From Bacillota bacterium (GTDB taxonomy: Bacteria; Sysuimicrobiota; Sysuimicrobiia; Sysuimicrobiales; Segetimicrobiaceae): 37,323 nt of DNA. This document shows, one piece after another, positions 1-8,899 of the stretch (position 1 is the stretch's first letter; each line of letters opens with the position of its first letter). The notes under the pieces were generated by a model that did no database searches, was not told where the DNA came from, and was given only the letters and a program-made list of their open reading frames with translations. Where the stretch lies: contig JAJPIA010000108.1 in NCBI GenBank assembly GCA_021324975.1, positions 1-37,323 on the forward strand, read 5' to 3'. The position numbers were made by a program, and so were the translations under genes.

Positions 1-200
1 CCGAGGACGTGAACCTGGACGTGCTGGCGCGGCGCACGCCGGGGTTCAGCGGGGCGGATCTGGCGAACATGGTGAACGAGGCGGCGCTGCTGGCGGCGCG
101 GCGGGGGGAAGAAGCGGATCGGCCGCGCCGAGTTCGACGAGGCGATCGAGCGGGTGATCGCGGGCCCGCAGCGCAAGAGCCGCATCCTGGGGCCGAAGGA
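1..200 (+). pseudogene. ftsH-like AAA+ protease fragment, frameshifted and truncated
   Basis: The reading frame opens inside the end of an FtsH-type AAA+ domain. The motif [19 protein letters not shown], the second-region-of-homology and sensor-2 segment of FtsH proteases, is nearly perfect. FtsH is a membrane-anchored ATP-dependent zinc metalloprotease. At 103-108 a run of six G shifts the frame. With one G fewer the FtsH sequence continues as [20 protein letters not shown] and on to ILGPKE near base 200. After that the homology stops: the expected HEAGH zinc-binding peptidase domain is absent and the downstream bases read as nothing recognisable. The 5' end lies outside the window. The frameshift alone could be a sequencing error, but the loss of the peptidase domain cannot be explained by one base. 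I am confident of the family and of the truncation. Confidence 0.8.
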
Positions 201-780
201 GGGCGCCGCGATTGCGACGCATGGATCCGCGGGTTTCGCCGCCTCAGATGGCGGCATCGACGGCGTTGAGAGGCGAACCGTATGGTGCGCGGCCTCCCGT
301 AACTGCGAGACCGTGATGGACGGCGCCCGGCTCTGCCATGTCCCGATCGGTGGTGCCGAGAGGGGAGGGCGCCGGCGCTGCGCGAACCAACGCTTCGTGA
401 GCCGTGAAGTCTCGCGCGGTTCCAGACGACCGGCCGCTACTTGTTCCAGCGCAACGATGCCCGGCGGGGCGTGTGCTCGAATCGTGGATGGGATCCGAGG
501 ATGCGAGGCGCTTCCGCTGTGAGCGGACGGACGGCGACGCGTGTACGGCGGGGCCGCGCTTCGAACGAGAGGAGGTTCTTCTTCGTGTGATGTTGCCGTG
601 GAGGGCCGGGACCGGCATGATGAGCCGCGTCCGGGGCGCGGTGCAGGTGCGGGGCGGCGGTGCTACCGTGACAGCGGATTCACGACATCCTCGGAGCTGT
701 ACACTCGCGGGGTAGGGTGAGCGTGTGACGCCGGCTCCGGCTTGATCGAGCGTGCCTCGAGCGGCGTCCGCGGGACCACT
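201..780. other. Intergenic stretch with no supportable gene
   Basis: Between the ftsH remnant and the E1 gene I find only open frames that look like GC-rich shadows, rich in Arg, Gly and Ala with no domain pattern. A convincing promoter or terminator for the downstream operon was not visible. The stretch may be decayed DNA continuing the ftsH remnant. Confidence 0.5.
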
Positions 781-3570
781 ATGAACGCCAAAGACGACTT
801 CGGAGCGTTCAACGCCGGGTATCTCGCAGAACTGTACGCGCGGTACCGAGACGATCCGGCCTCCGTCGATGCGGCAACGCAGGCATATTTCCGTGCTGGC
901 GGCCGGCCGCTCACGACGCCCGCCCCGACGGGGCGGAGCCTCCTCGCCGCGATCGGCGCGGTGCGACTGGCGGGCGCGATCCGCGCCTACGGCCACCTCG
1001 CGGCACGGATCGATCCACTCGGACAGCCGCGCCCCGGACATCCGGCGCTGGACCTGGCGACCCACGGACTGACCGAGCAGCAGCTCCGTGACTTGCCCGC
1101 GACGATCGTGGGCGAGCCCCTCCGAGCCGGGGCCGCGACTGCGCTGGATGCGATCGCGGCGCTGCGGCGCGTGTATGCTGCGACGGCCGCGTACGAATTC
1201 GACCACCTCCGGATCCCTGCGGAGCGCGCATGGCTTCAGGATGCAATCGAAGCGGCGCGGTTTCGGCCACCCGCGGACCCGGTGGACGGGGTGGCGCTTC
1301 TCGACCGGCTCACCGAGGTGGAGACGTTCGAGCAGTTCCTCCACCGGGCGTTTCCGGGCAAAACGCGCTTCTCGCTCGAGGGCACGGACATGCTCGTGCC
1401 GGTGCTCGACGAAGCGATCGCGAGGGCCGTGGGGGGCGGTGTGCGCACGGTGCTGCTGGGGATGGCGCACCGGGGTCGACTGAACGTGGTCGCCCACGTG
1501 CTGGGCAAATCGTACGCGGCGATCCTCGCGGAGTTTAAGGATCCCATCCGGAGCGCGCAGTTCCGCGATGATCTAGGATGGACGGGCGACGTAACGTATC
1601 ACCGCGGGGCCCAGCGCCCGCCGAACGTCGGGCCGGGCGGAATCACCGTGACGCTTGCGCCCAATCCGAGCCATGTCGAAGCGGCCGACCCCGTCGTGCT
1701 GGGCATGGCGCGCGCGGCGGCGACGCGCGCCGACCGTCCGGGCGCGCCCACGATGGATGTCGGCGCGGTGCTGCCGGTGCTGATGCACGGGGATGCGGCG
1801 TTTGCGGGACAAGGGGTGGTCGCCGAAACGCTCAACCTCGCGCGGCTCCGTGGTTACGCCGTCGGGGGGACGATCCACATCATCATCAACAACCAGCTCG
1901 GGTTTACGACGGTCCCGGCGGACGCACACAGTACCGTGTACACGAGCGACCTCGCCCGCGGGTTCGAGATCCCCGTGGTCCACGTGAACGCGGACGATCC
2001 GGAGGCATGTCTCGAAGCGGCGCGTCTGGCGTGGGCGTACCGACGCGAGTTTGGGAAGGATTTTCTGATTGACCTCGTCGGCTACCGCCGGTATGGCCAC
2101 AACGAGGGCGACGAGCCATCCTTCACACAGCCTCACATGTACGGACTCATCCGTGGTCACCCGACGGTGCGCGCGCTGTGGGCGCGTACGCTCGTCCAGC
2201 GCGGCGAGATCGGGGAACAGCACGTACGGGAGGCGGTGGGCCGCCGGATGACCGCGCTGCAGACGACGTTGGCATCGCTCGCGCCGTCGCGGGCGGCACC
2301 GCAGGATGGCCCGCCCCCGCCGCCGCCGGCTGGAGCCGCCGAACACGTGCTCACGGCGGTGTCGGCGGACCGGCTGAGGGAACTCCATCGCGCGCTCCTT
2401 GCCGTGCCGTCCGGGTTTGCACGCCACCCCAAACTGGGACACAGCATCGAGCGGCGTCGCACCACGCTCGACGATCCGAGGCAACTCGCAATCGACTGGG
2501 CGCTCGCGGAGCAGCTGGCACTGGCGTCCGTCCTGGCCGATGGGGTCCCCGTCCGACTTACGGGCCAGGACACCGAGCGTGCCGCGTTCAGCCAGCGCCA
2601 CGCCGTGTTCCATGATGTCCAAACGGGAGCGACGTGGGTCCCACTCGCGTCATTCCGGCAGGCGCGAGCGTCCTTCGAGATCTGCAACAGCCCGCTGAGC
2701 GAGAATGCGGCCCTCGCGTTCGAGTACGGGTACAACGTGCAGGCGCCTGCGCGCCTGGTCATTTGGGAGGCCCAGTACGGCGACTTTGTCAACGGGGCCC
2801 AGGTCGTGGTCGACGAGTTCATCGTCTCCGCGCGCGCGAAATGGGGGCAGACCCCGTCGCTGGTGTTGCTGCTGCCGCACGGGGCGGAAGGCCAGGGGCC
2901 TGACCATTCCAGCGGCCGGCTGGAGCGCTTCCTCGCCTTGGGAGCCGAGACGAACCTGCGGGTCGCTGTACCCACGACGGCGGCTCAGTACTTCCATCTG
3001 CTCCGACGCCAGGCGGCGCTGTTGCGGACGGATCCGTTGCCGCTCGTGGTGATGACCCCAAAGAGTCTGCTCCGGCATCCGCGCGCCGCGTCGTCGCTGC
3101 AGGCGCTCGCGGACGGCCGGTGGCTGCCGGTCCTCGACGATGCCGAGGCGCAAGACCGGCCGGACGAGGTGCGCTGTGTGCTGCTCGGCAGCGGCAAGAT
3201 TACGGTCGAGTTGGCGGAAAGCGACCTCCGCCAGGCGCGCGCGGACGTGGCGATTGTCCGGCTGGAGCAACTGTATCCGTTCCCGGCTGCAGCCCTGCGG
3301 GCGGTGTTGGACCGCTACCCGCATCTCGATGCGCTCCGGTGGGTGCAGGAAGAGCCCCGGAACATGGGGGCCTGGCCCTTCGTTGCGGCGCCACTCGCCG
3401 CGCTCGCGGGAACGCAGCGGCCGGTACAGTGCATCAGCCGCCCCGCGAACGCGAGCCCGGCGGAAGGCTCGCACGCACGGCACGTCCTGACCCAGCATAT
3501 CCTGTTGCGGTGGGCACTCGATCCGCACGTGCCTGCGCCGGAGCCGGTACTCCCCGTGGTCCCAGGATAG
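781..3570 (+). CDS. sucA: 2-oxoglutarate dehydrogenase E1 component
   Basis: This thiamine-diphosphate enzyme decarboxylates 2-oxoglutarate and passes the succinyl group to the E2 lipoyl arm, a step of the TCA cycle in the cytoplasm. The 929 residues match the usual E1 length. The start shows the family's N-terminal segment (FNAGYLAELYARYRDDP). The middle has AHRGRLNVVAHVLGK near residue 230 and the ThDP/Mg segment GDAAFAGQGVVAETLNLARL near 336, with its closing INNQ near 369. The C-terminal domain carries EEPRNMGAW near residue 856. I chose ATG 781 because the family homology begins there; an in-frame TTG at 742 would add 13 unconserved residues. No strong Shine-Dalgarno is visible. The E2 gene follows after 24 bases, so the two form an operon. 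No E3 gene is adjacent; the only related reductase in the window, at 7620, is broken. Confidence 0.95.
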   Translation: MNAKDDFGAFNAGYLAELYARYRDDPASVDAATQAYFRAGGRPLTTPAPTGRSLLAAIGAVRLAGAIRAYGHLAARIDPLGQPRPGHPALDLATHGLTEQQLRDLPATIVGEPLRAGAATALDAIAALRRVYAATAAYEFDHLRIPAERAWLQDAIEAARFRPPADPVDGVALLDRLTEVETFEQFLHRAFPGKTRFSLEGTDMLVPVLDEAIARAVGGGVRTVLLGMAHRGRLNVVAHVLGKSYAAILAEFKDPIRSAQFRDDLGWTGDVTYHRGAQRPPNVGPGGITVTLAPNPSHVEAADPVVLGMARAAATRADRPGAPTMDVGAVLPVLMHGDAAFAGQGVVAETLNLARLRGYAVGGTIHIIINNQLGFTTVPADAHSTVYTSDLARGFEIPVVHVNADDPEACLEAARLAWAYRREFGKDFLIDLVGYRRYGHNEGDEPSFTQPHMYGLIRGHPTVRALWARTLVQRGEIGEQHVREAVGRRMTALQTTLASLAPSRAAPQDGPPPPPPAGAAEHVLTAVSADRLRELHRALLAVPSGFARHPKLGHSIERRRTTLDDPRQLAIDWALAEQLALASVLADGVPVRLTGQDTERAAFSQRHAVFHDVQTGATWVPLASFRQARASFEICNSPLSENAALAFEYGYNVQAPARLVIWEAQYGDFVNGAQVVVDEFIVSARAKWGQTPSLVLLLPHGAEGQGPDHSSGRLERFLALGAETNLRVAVPTTAAQYFHLLRRQAALLRTDPLPLVVMTPKSLLRHPRAASSLQALADGRWLPVLDDAEAQDRPDEVRCVLLGSGKITVELAESDLRQARADVAIVRLEQLYPFPAAALRAVLDRYPHLDALRWVQEEPRNMGAWPFVAAPLAALAGTQRPVQCISRPANASPAEGSHARHVLTQHILLRWALDPHVPAPEPVLPVVPG

Positions 3571-3594
3571 GACCCCGGTGTGTGGTGAGGGCCC

Positions 3595-4917
3595 ATGACC
3601 ATTGACATCGTTGTACCGACGCTCAGCGAGTCCGTGTTGCAGGCCAGGATCGCGCGCTGGCTGAAGCGGGCGGGCGCGGCGGTCCAAGTCGGCGAGGCAG
3701 TGGCAGAGCTCGAGACTGAAAAAGTCAACTTCGAGGTCGGCGCCGAAGTCGCCGGTACACTGGCGCGCATCGACCGGCGAGAGGGCGAGGACGTGCGGCC
3801 AGGGGACGTCATCGGGGCGATCGACGAGACGGCTGTGGCGCCAGCGGCTGCGGGGCCTGCCGCCGTGGCTGGGCACGCCGTCACGGAGCGTGCCTCCGGG
3901 GCGGCGGCGGAGTCACATCCGCCGGAGGCGCCCTCCGAGAGGGCTGCTTCGTCCGACCGGGAACGTCCCGCAGCCGCGGCGACGCCCACGCCTCCGGTCT
4001 CACAATCGGGGAAGCCGCCGCTGACGCCGATCGCGAGGCGTCTCGTGGCCGAGCACGGCATCGATGCCGCGGCGCTCGTCGGAACGGGGCCGGGGGGTCG
4101 GGTGACCAAAGAAGATGTGGAGCACTACCTGCGGCAGCAGGGCGCACCCGAAGCCGTCCGCGCGCCGTCGCACCCCGCGACGCAGATGAGCCCGGAAGCT
4201 CCCGCGGTTCCGGCAGCCGTCCGCCCAGAAGAGCGAGTCCGGATGTCGCTGCGCCGCCTGACGATCGCGCGGCGTCTCCTAGAGGTTCGCGAAGCCGCGA
4301 CGCTCACCACGTTCAACGAGGTCGACATGGGCGCCGTGATGGAGATGCGCGCCCGGCACAAGGCGGCGCTCGAGGAGCGATACGGCGCGTCGCCGGGGAT
4401 TGTGGCCTTTTTCGTCCGGGCCGCGGTCGCGGCGCTTAAAGCATTCCCCAACATCAACGCGGAGATCCAGGGGGACGAGATCGTCCTGAAACACTATTAC
4501 GACATCGGCATCGCGATCGGCGCGCGTGAAGGCTTGGTCGTTCCGGTGGTGCGAGACGCTGATCGCCGTTCCCTGGTCGAGGTGGAGCGGGCAATCCGAG
4601 ACTTCGCGGCGCGGGCGGAGCAGCGGACGCTGTCGCTCGACGACCTGCGGGGCGGCACGTTTACGATCACCAACGGCGGGGTGTTCGGTTCGCTGATGAG
4701 CACGCCGCTACTCAACCCTCCGCAGGCCGCCATCCTCGGCCTGCACCGGATCACCGAGCGTCCGGTCGCGCACCAAGGCGCGGTGGTCGTTCGACCAATG
4801 ATGTACGTCGCGCTCACGTACGACCACCGCCTCGTGGATGGGCGGGAGGCCGTCCAGTTCCTGGCGCGGATTCGTGCGCTGATCGAAGACCCAGAGCAGC
4901 TCCTGCTCGAAGGTTAA
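3595..4917 (+). CDS. sucB: Dihydrolipoamide succinyltransferase, E2 of 2-oxoglutarate dehydrogenase
   Basis: This 440-residue protein is the acyltransferase core of the oxoglutarate dehydrogenase complex. It moves the succinyl group from the swinging lipoyl arm to coenzyme A. Residues 1-80 are a lipoyl domain with the lipoylated lysine K43 in [12 protein letters not shown] Pro/Ala/Glu-rich linker follows. Residues about 141-179 form the peripheral subunit-binding domain ([28 protein letters not shown]). The catalytic domain runs from about 215 to the end and has H411 and D415 in [13 protein letters not shown]. It lies 24 bases after the E1 gene on the same strand. Substrate choice (succinyl rather than another acyl group) is inferred from the adjacent oxoglutarate-type E1. 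Confidence 0.93.
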   Translation: MTIDIVVPTLSESVLQARIARWLKRAGAAVQVGEAVAELETEKVNFEVGAEVAGTLARIDRREGEDVRPGDVIGAIDETAVAPAAAGPAAVAGHAVTERASGAAAESHPPEAPSERAASSDRERPAAAATPTPPVSQSGKPPLTPIARRLVAEHGIDAAALVGTGPGGRVTKEDVEHYLRQQGAPEAVRAPSHPATQMSPEAPAVPAAVRPEERVRMSLRRLTIARRLLEVREAATLTTFNEVDMGAVMEMRARHKAALEERYGASPGIVAFFVRAAVAALKAFPNINAEIQGDEIVLKHYYDIGIAIGAREGLVVPVVRDADRRSLVEVERAIRDFAARAEQRTLSLDDLRGGTFTITNGGVFGSLMSTPLLNPPQAAILGLHRITERPVAHQGAVVVRPMMYVALTYDHRLVDGREAVQFLARIRALIEDPEQLLLEG

Positions 4918-5104
4918 CGCCCGGAACGTTGCGCGTTGCCGCAGGGGTCGCGCGCGGCGGCGGTTACAGAGGCCACAGACTCGCGTCCTGCTCCATAGTG
5001 CCGTGCCTCGAAGACACCGGCTGTCGCGCAATCGGTACAATTGCTCCTGTATCTGGGACGGCGTCAGCCGCGGTCGACGGACTCACGAGGGAGGAGGGCG
5101 TCAC

Positions 5105-5518
5105 ATGACGCAGCAGGCGAGGTCGGTTGACGTGACCCAGGCGGTAGCGAAGCTAGCGCAGGGCGGCCACGTCATCGAGGTGGAGGGACAGCAGATTGCG
5201 AGGACGGTGCTGTTCGAAACCGCGCAGTCGCAAGCCGCCGTCTTCCGGCTCGGGCCGGGGCAGCGCATCCCGGCGCACACGCACAGCGCTATCGACGACA
5301 TTTTCTTCTGCGTAGGGGGTCAGGGCCGCATCCGAGTCTGGGATGCCGATGGCGCTCCGCACGACCACGCGATCGCGCCCGGCGTTGTCTTCGTCGTGCC
5401 CCCCGAGACGCCGCACGAGGTCTCCTGCGCGGGAGGTGAGTTCTGCTACGTGCTGCTCCAGGCGCCCAAAGAGCGATACGACAATCGCCGGTACGGCGAG
5501 CGGGAGCCCGTATCGTGA
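5105..5518 (+). CDS. Small single-domain cupin protein
   Basis: This 137-residue protein is one conserved beta-barrel of the cupin_2 type. The first cupin motif is PAHTHSAIDDIFFCVGGQG, with H58 and H60 as metal ligands and Asp at the usual Glu position. The second is PPETPHEV with H104. Small cupins bind a divalent metal and may be enzymes, sugar binders or sensors; the substrate cannot be read from sequence. The start is well supported by a GGAGG-type ribosome site in GAGGGAGGAGGGC just upstream of ATG 5105. It follows sucB by 187 bases, so it may be a separate transcript. The Glu-to-Asp change in motif 1 is a mild oddity found in many functional cupins. Confidence 0.8.
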   Translation: MTQQARSVDVTQAVAKLAQGGHVIEVEGQQIARTVLFETAQSQAAVFRLGPGQRIPAHTHSAIDDIFFCVGGQGRIRVWDADGAPHDHAIAPGVVFVVPPETPHEVSCAGGEFCYVLLQAPKERYDNRRYGEREPVS

Positions 5519-5524
5519 TGGCCA

Positions 5525-5671
5525 CTACTCGCGGTCCTCAGCCTCGTGGGCCTCTCGCCACGTCCTCGTGGGCAGCGGGAGAGCCGCCCGCATGGGCAAC
5601 GACCCAGACCCACACATCGTCCACGCAACGCCCACGACGAGAAACACGGCGTAGAGCTCCCACGGCTTCAC
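5525..5671 (-). CDS. Small one-helix membrane protein downstream of the symporter remnant
   Basis: From a GTG at 5671 this frame gives 48 residues: a short N-terminus (MKPWELY), one hydrophobic stretch (AVFLVVGVAWTM) and a charged tail rich in Arg and Glu. A purine-rich GGGGAGGGG site precedes the GTG at a good distance. It lies directly downstream of the decayed symporter on the same strand, where small companion membrane proteins are common in SSS transporter operons; that link is inference. The stop (5525-5527) is 6 bases from the cupin stop on the other strand, so the two genes converge. It may itself be a relic. Confidence 0.4.
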   Translation of the reverse strand: MKPWELYAVFLVVGVAWTMCGSGSLPMRAALPLPTRTWREAHEAEDRE

Positions 5672-5746
5672 GTCGCCCCTCCCCGCAGGATATGGAGTGT
5701 CCGTCGTCCGGTCCGGCGCGCACAATGCGCGATGGCAGACCGGAGG

Positions 5747-6085
5747 TCAATCCGCCGCAGTGGCCGCTGGCGCCTCCTCATCGTCGTGGTCGCGCGCCGC
5801 TGTCTCGTCGCGGGCCCGGGCCACGGGCAGCGTGTCGAGGACGAGCGTCGCTGCAGCCGCGACCACGATATTGAGCACGAACGCGTCGAGCGCGGCATAG
5901 GCGGCGACCGTGACGCCGCCGAGATGCACCGAGTACACGGCGGACTTGAAGCCCGTCGACGCGGCCATCGCGGTGCCCGCGACCATGCCTCCCACCCAGC
6001 CGAGCAGCAGACCGAGCGGATGGAACCACCGTCCGTACAAGCCGAAGGCGATGGCCGGAAACGTCTGCAGGATCCAGTCACCCCA
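5747..6085 (-). pseudogene. C-terminal remnant of a sodium:solute symporter (SSS family)
   Basis: The translated segment WILQTFPAIAFGLYGRWFHP, then a Gly-rich helix (LLLGWVGGMVAGTAMA) and two more hydrophobic stretches, matches the last helices of SSS-family permeases such as monocarboxylate and acetate carriers. Those proteins have about 500 residues and 13 helices; only about 110 residues remain. The upstream part is missing: the homology stops near 6080 and the frame runs into the tail of a Crp/Fnr-like gene. The carried substrate cannot be told. I read this as a deletion remnant, because no other frame continues the family upstream. Confidence 0.65.
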
Positions 6086-6767
6086 ACGCCGCACGGCGCG
6101 GCGCGTCGTTCAGATGCACGAAGCGTTCCGGAAACGCGGCGACACGTTGCTCTGTCGACGTGGGCACCCGCGTAGTCAGCGGGTCCTGGCACGGTTGGGG
6201 AACGTTTGTAATGCCTGCGCCTGCCGTCGGCCTGGGCAGAACAGGACCCCGGCAGGTTTCGGCGGCTCTCATGCGTCCTTCGGCGATCCGCGTGAGCTCC
6301 GCCCCCGACCGGATCAGGATGCATCCCCGGCGGCTCTCCACAATGCCGGCGCGCTTCCAGCGGGACAGGATGCGGCTGACTGTGTAGACATTCGTGCCGA
6401 CGAACTCCGCAAGATCCCGGTGAGGAAGCGGCACCTCGGTGGTCCTCGCCGGCCACGCGGTGCTGCCGGGTCGCTGCGTCAACTGCAAGAGCGCCCCCGC
6501 GATTCGCTGCCACGTGGGTATGTTTGACGGCGGTGTGCACCAGGTTTCGGCGCAGGCCACGGGTGCTGGCCGCACGATCTTGCGCCGCTCCTCCTCGGAG
6601 ACGTGTTCAAACAGCGGGGAGCCGTGAAGGATATGTGGCGGAACGGCGACTCGATCCGCGACGGCCGCCGGCCGCACCGCGGTAGCGGCGGCGGGCTTTT
6701 GCGTCTCGTACGCTAGCCTCGGCGCGTCCGTCACCGGGCGCGCACAATCCGGTGCGCGATCGTTCAT
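6078..6767 (-). CDS. Crp/Fnr-family regulator lacking most of its cNMP-binding domain
   Basis: The C-terminal half holds a clear Crp-type winged helix-turn-helix: PLPHRDLAEFVGTNVYTVSR, then a recognition-helix and wing region (ILSRWKRAGIVESRRG). The N-terminal side shows the usual lead-in (HGSPLFEHVSEEERRKIV). The following 80-90 residues of beta-roll that should bind the effector are missing. The sequence jumps to the pre-HTH helix (WQRIAGALLQLTQRPG), yet the frame stays open. The start is supported by GGGTGAGGT directly before ATG 6767. The last 60 residues have no family match and read into the symporter remnant, so the true end may be earlier. It could be a decaying gene or a small DNA-binding protein without a sensor domain. 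Confidence 0.6.
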   Translation of the reverse strand: MNDRAPDCARPVTDAPRLAYETQKPAAATAVRPAAVADRVAVPPHILHGSPLFEHVSEEERRKIVRPAPVACAETWCTPPSNIPTWQRIAGALLQLTQRPGSTAWPARTTEVPLPHRDLAEFVGTNVYTVSRILSRWKRAGIVESRRGCILIRSGAELTRIAEGRMRAAETCRGPVLPRPTAGAGITNVPQPCQDPLTTRVPTSTEQRVAAFPERFVHLNDAPRRAALG

Positions 6768-7122
6768 ACCTCACCCCCCAGGTGCACGCTGTGTCGTGCT
6801 TGGTGCAGAATGTGTGTCGCGATGGCAGCGATAGTCTGGCACAGGCGGATATACAAATCGATCCGGGCGTTGCGCAACCGCCGCTACGAGTTTCTCGCAG
6901 TTCTCACCCGGGAGAACCCGTACCCGGGAGGCTTGACGGGAACTGTTTGATCTATAAGCCGGGCGTGCCGTGCCTGGGATTCCCGAAGCCGGATGGTACG
7001 TATCGCAGGTCGTCTCGATGTGCATCTCCACTGGCCCGGCACACTTGCGGTGGTGCAACGACCACACACCCGGATCGCGCTACGCTCGGCGTGCGTGGCA
7101 ATGGAGGGGTGTGATTTGCGCG
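6768..7122. promoter_or_regulatory. Divergent intergenic region between the Crp-like and HTH genes
   Basis: This 355-base gap separates two divergently transcribed regulator-like genes and must hold their promoters. It contains two copies of ACCCGGGAG near 6908 and 6920, a short direct repeat. A TTGACG and a nearby TATAAG are spaced only about 14 bases apart, too close for a standard promoter. No further gene is visible. Confidence 0.35.
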
Positions 7123-7578
7123 ATGCTGGGGGACGAGGCCGGAACCGGAAGCGACCTGAGAATGCAGGAGTGGTATGCGCGGAATCCTCTACGGCGATGG
7201 AGAGTCCGGGGGCGTCGGGAAACCCGGGAAGTCGAGGAGTGGCTCAAATGTTCTCCCGGACACGTGCATGCGTGGGAAGCGGGACTCGCGGTCCCGGATG
7301 CGGCGAACGACACGGGTCGGTTTGTCGTGCTTCTGAGTCGCATGTCCGGTGCCCAGGCCCGCGACTATGCCGCCCGGACGGCATCCACGCTCGCGCAAGA
7401 TCCACGGGCCGTGGGGGCATTCGGCGTCGACCGGCTGGCGGTGCGCACCGCACGCACTTCGTATCCGGGCGATGGAGACACGGCGAAGATGCTCCTCGAA
7501 CACCTAGACGTGCTACTCGCGGCGACGGTTGCAAAAATCGATGCGTACGGAGCGCATGCGGAAATGAATCCCGCTTAG
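7123..7578 (+). CDS. Putative helix-turn-helix (XRE-like) protein
   Basis: This 151-residue protein has a region near residues 20-60 that resembles XRE-type DNA-binding domains: RRETREVEEWLKCSPGHVHAWEAG, where the tryptophan and EAG after helix 3 are typical. The rest is alpha-helical with no recognised family. ATG 7123 is chosen because a GGAGGGG site lies 13 bases upstream; ATG 7162 is an alternative. It lies 41 bases before the broken disulfide-reductase gene and could once have regulated it. Family assignment rests on one motif and is moderate. Confidence 0.5.
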   Translation: MLGDEAGTGSDLRMQEWYARNPLRRWRVRGRRETREVEEWLKCSPGHVHAWEAGLAVPDAANDTGRFVVLLSRMSGAQARDYAARTASTLAQDPRAVGAFGVDRLAVRTARTSYPGDGDTAKMLLEHLDVLLAATVAKIDAYGAHAEMNPA

Positions 7579-7619
7579 CGCACCTGCGATCTTCGGGTTG
7601 CACAGGGGTGTGGGCGAAA

Positions 7620-8200
7620 ATGGAGACGTTTGATATCACGGTGGTCGGTGCGGGGCTTGGCGGGTTCAATGCGGCGATCGAGGCGGCGGCACTCGGCGCT
7701 CGGGTCGCGCTGGTGGAGGGGAACAAAGTCGGCGGGACGTGAGCCAACGTGGGGTGCATCCCCACGAAGACCCTGGTAGGGTCGGCCAAAGGCATTCATA
7801 CGGCGCGTCGCGGGGCCGAGTTCGGGTTCCGGGCTACGGGTGTGGAGGCGGATTGGCCGCGCATCCGGGCGCGCAAAAACGAAGTCGTGTCCACGATCGT
7901 CGCGGGACTGATGCGCGGGCTCCAGCGGTACTCGAACCTCACGCTGGTGCGGGGATGGGCCTCGCCGGGGGGGATGAGGTGCTCCAGACCGAGCGGCTGA
8001 TTCTGGCCACCGGCGCCCGTCCGCATATTCCGGACATCACGGGCCTGTGCGACACCGACTATCTGACCAACGAGACGGTCATGGACCTGGACGAGCTTCC
8101 GCCGTCGCTGCTCATTATTGGCGGCGGGCCCGAGGCGATGGAGGTTGTGCGGCACTTCCAGGGAAGTACCGACCGTGGCTTGCCTCAGGTTCGACACGCC
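7620..8200 (+). pseudogene. FAD-dependent disulfide reductase (mercuric reductase / lipoamide dehydrogenase type), TGA at the redox cysteine, frameshifted and truncated
   Basis: The protein begins with a textbook FAD-binding fold (FDITVVGAGLGGFNAAIEAA) and reaches the redox-active motif. There the expected GGTCxNVGCIPTK reads GGT-stop-ANVGCIPTK: codon 41 (7740-7742) is TGA where the first cysteine of CxxxxC belongs, while C46 is intact. The frame continues normally for about 85 codons. A run of seven G at 7967-7973 then shifts it, and the sequence resumes one frame over with EVLQTERLILATGARP. It reaches the NAD-binding glycines (LLIIGGGPEAMEV) and then loses all homology near 8160. About 180 of the usual 460 residues remain. 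An intact copy could have served as E3 for the oxoglutarate dehydrogenase, but that is speculation. Selenocysteine at the TGA is discussed under findings. Confidence 0.85.
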
Positions 8201-8243
8201 CGACTCGCCAGCGAGACGCCGTGACAGTTTCGCTCGCGGTCAC

Positions 8244-8813
8244 ATGAATGTCTGCGGCCTCCCCCCTGTGGCGCTTGGAGCGCGCCTGGAGCGTGGTCTC
8301 GGCTGGTTGCGGCAGCGTGCCTTCCTTGCGGCGACCACCTTGGCGGTCATCGCGATGATCCCGGCTGCAACCAGCGCCGCGGGTGCGCCACCGGGCATTC
8401 GCTACGATGGCCCGACCCGCACCGCCGCGCTGGACCTGACGGCGGGGCAAGGGGATGGATACAACTTCAACGGCTACGCGGGGGGCGCGCTGGTTGTGAG
8501 GGTGCCGACCGGAACGACCATGCAGGTCACGATGCACAACGCGGCCTCGGATGTCTCGCATAGTGTGCTGGTGGCTCCGTGGAGCGAACGCACCAAGGGC
8601 AGCGGGTTCGCGGCGGCGTTCCCGGGCGCGGCGCCGCCCGATTTCGAGATGGGCATCACCTCGCACGATCCTCCCTTGCGTTTCAGCTTCACCGCCCGCG
8701 CCGCGGGGCAGTACGCGCTCGTTTGCGGGGTCCCGGGCCATGCGTTGATCGGGATGTGGGACGAGTTAGACGTCGTGGACGGCCTGTCCGCGCCGTCGGC
8801 CACTGCAAAGTGA
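8244..8813 (+). CDS. Sulfocyanin-like blue copper protein (copy 1)
   Basis: Sulfocyanins are type 1 copper proteins that carry single electrons on the outer face of the membrane. This 189-residue protein has an N-terminal hydrophobic segment (FLAATTLAVIAMIPAATSA, about residues 27-45) that can act as signal peptide or anchor. The cupredoxin fold then shows the family's YNFNGYAGG strand. The four copper ligands are visible: H106 in DVSHSV, then C161, H166 and M171 in CGVPGHALIGMW. ATG 8244 is the first start after the pseudogene; no good ribosome site is seen and a later start is possible. The molybdoenzyme gene follows after 86 bases, which suggests this protein is its electron acceptor. That pairing is inference. 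Confidence 0.82.
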   Translation: MNVCGLPPVALGARLERGLGWLRQRAFLAATTLAVIAMIPAATSAAGAPPGIRYDGPTRTAALDLTAGQGDGYNFNGYAGGALVVRVPTGTTMQVTMHNAASDVSHSVLVAPWSERTKGSGFAAAFPGAAPPDFEMGITSHDPPLRFSFTARAAGQYALVCGVPGHALIGMWDELDVVDGLSAPSATAK

Positions 8814-8899
8814 CCACGGCAGCGGTGCACGCGTGATTGGCAAGCAGGAAACGGCTCCGCGTGGCGGGATGCCCGCGGGCGGTTGCGAGGAGGACGTCG

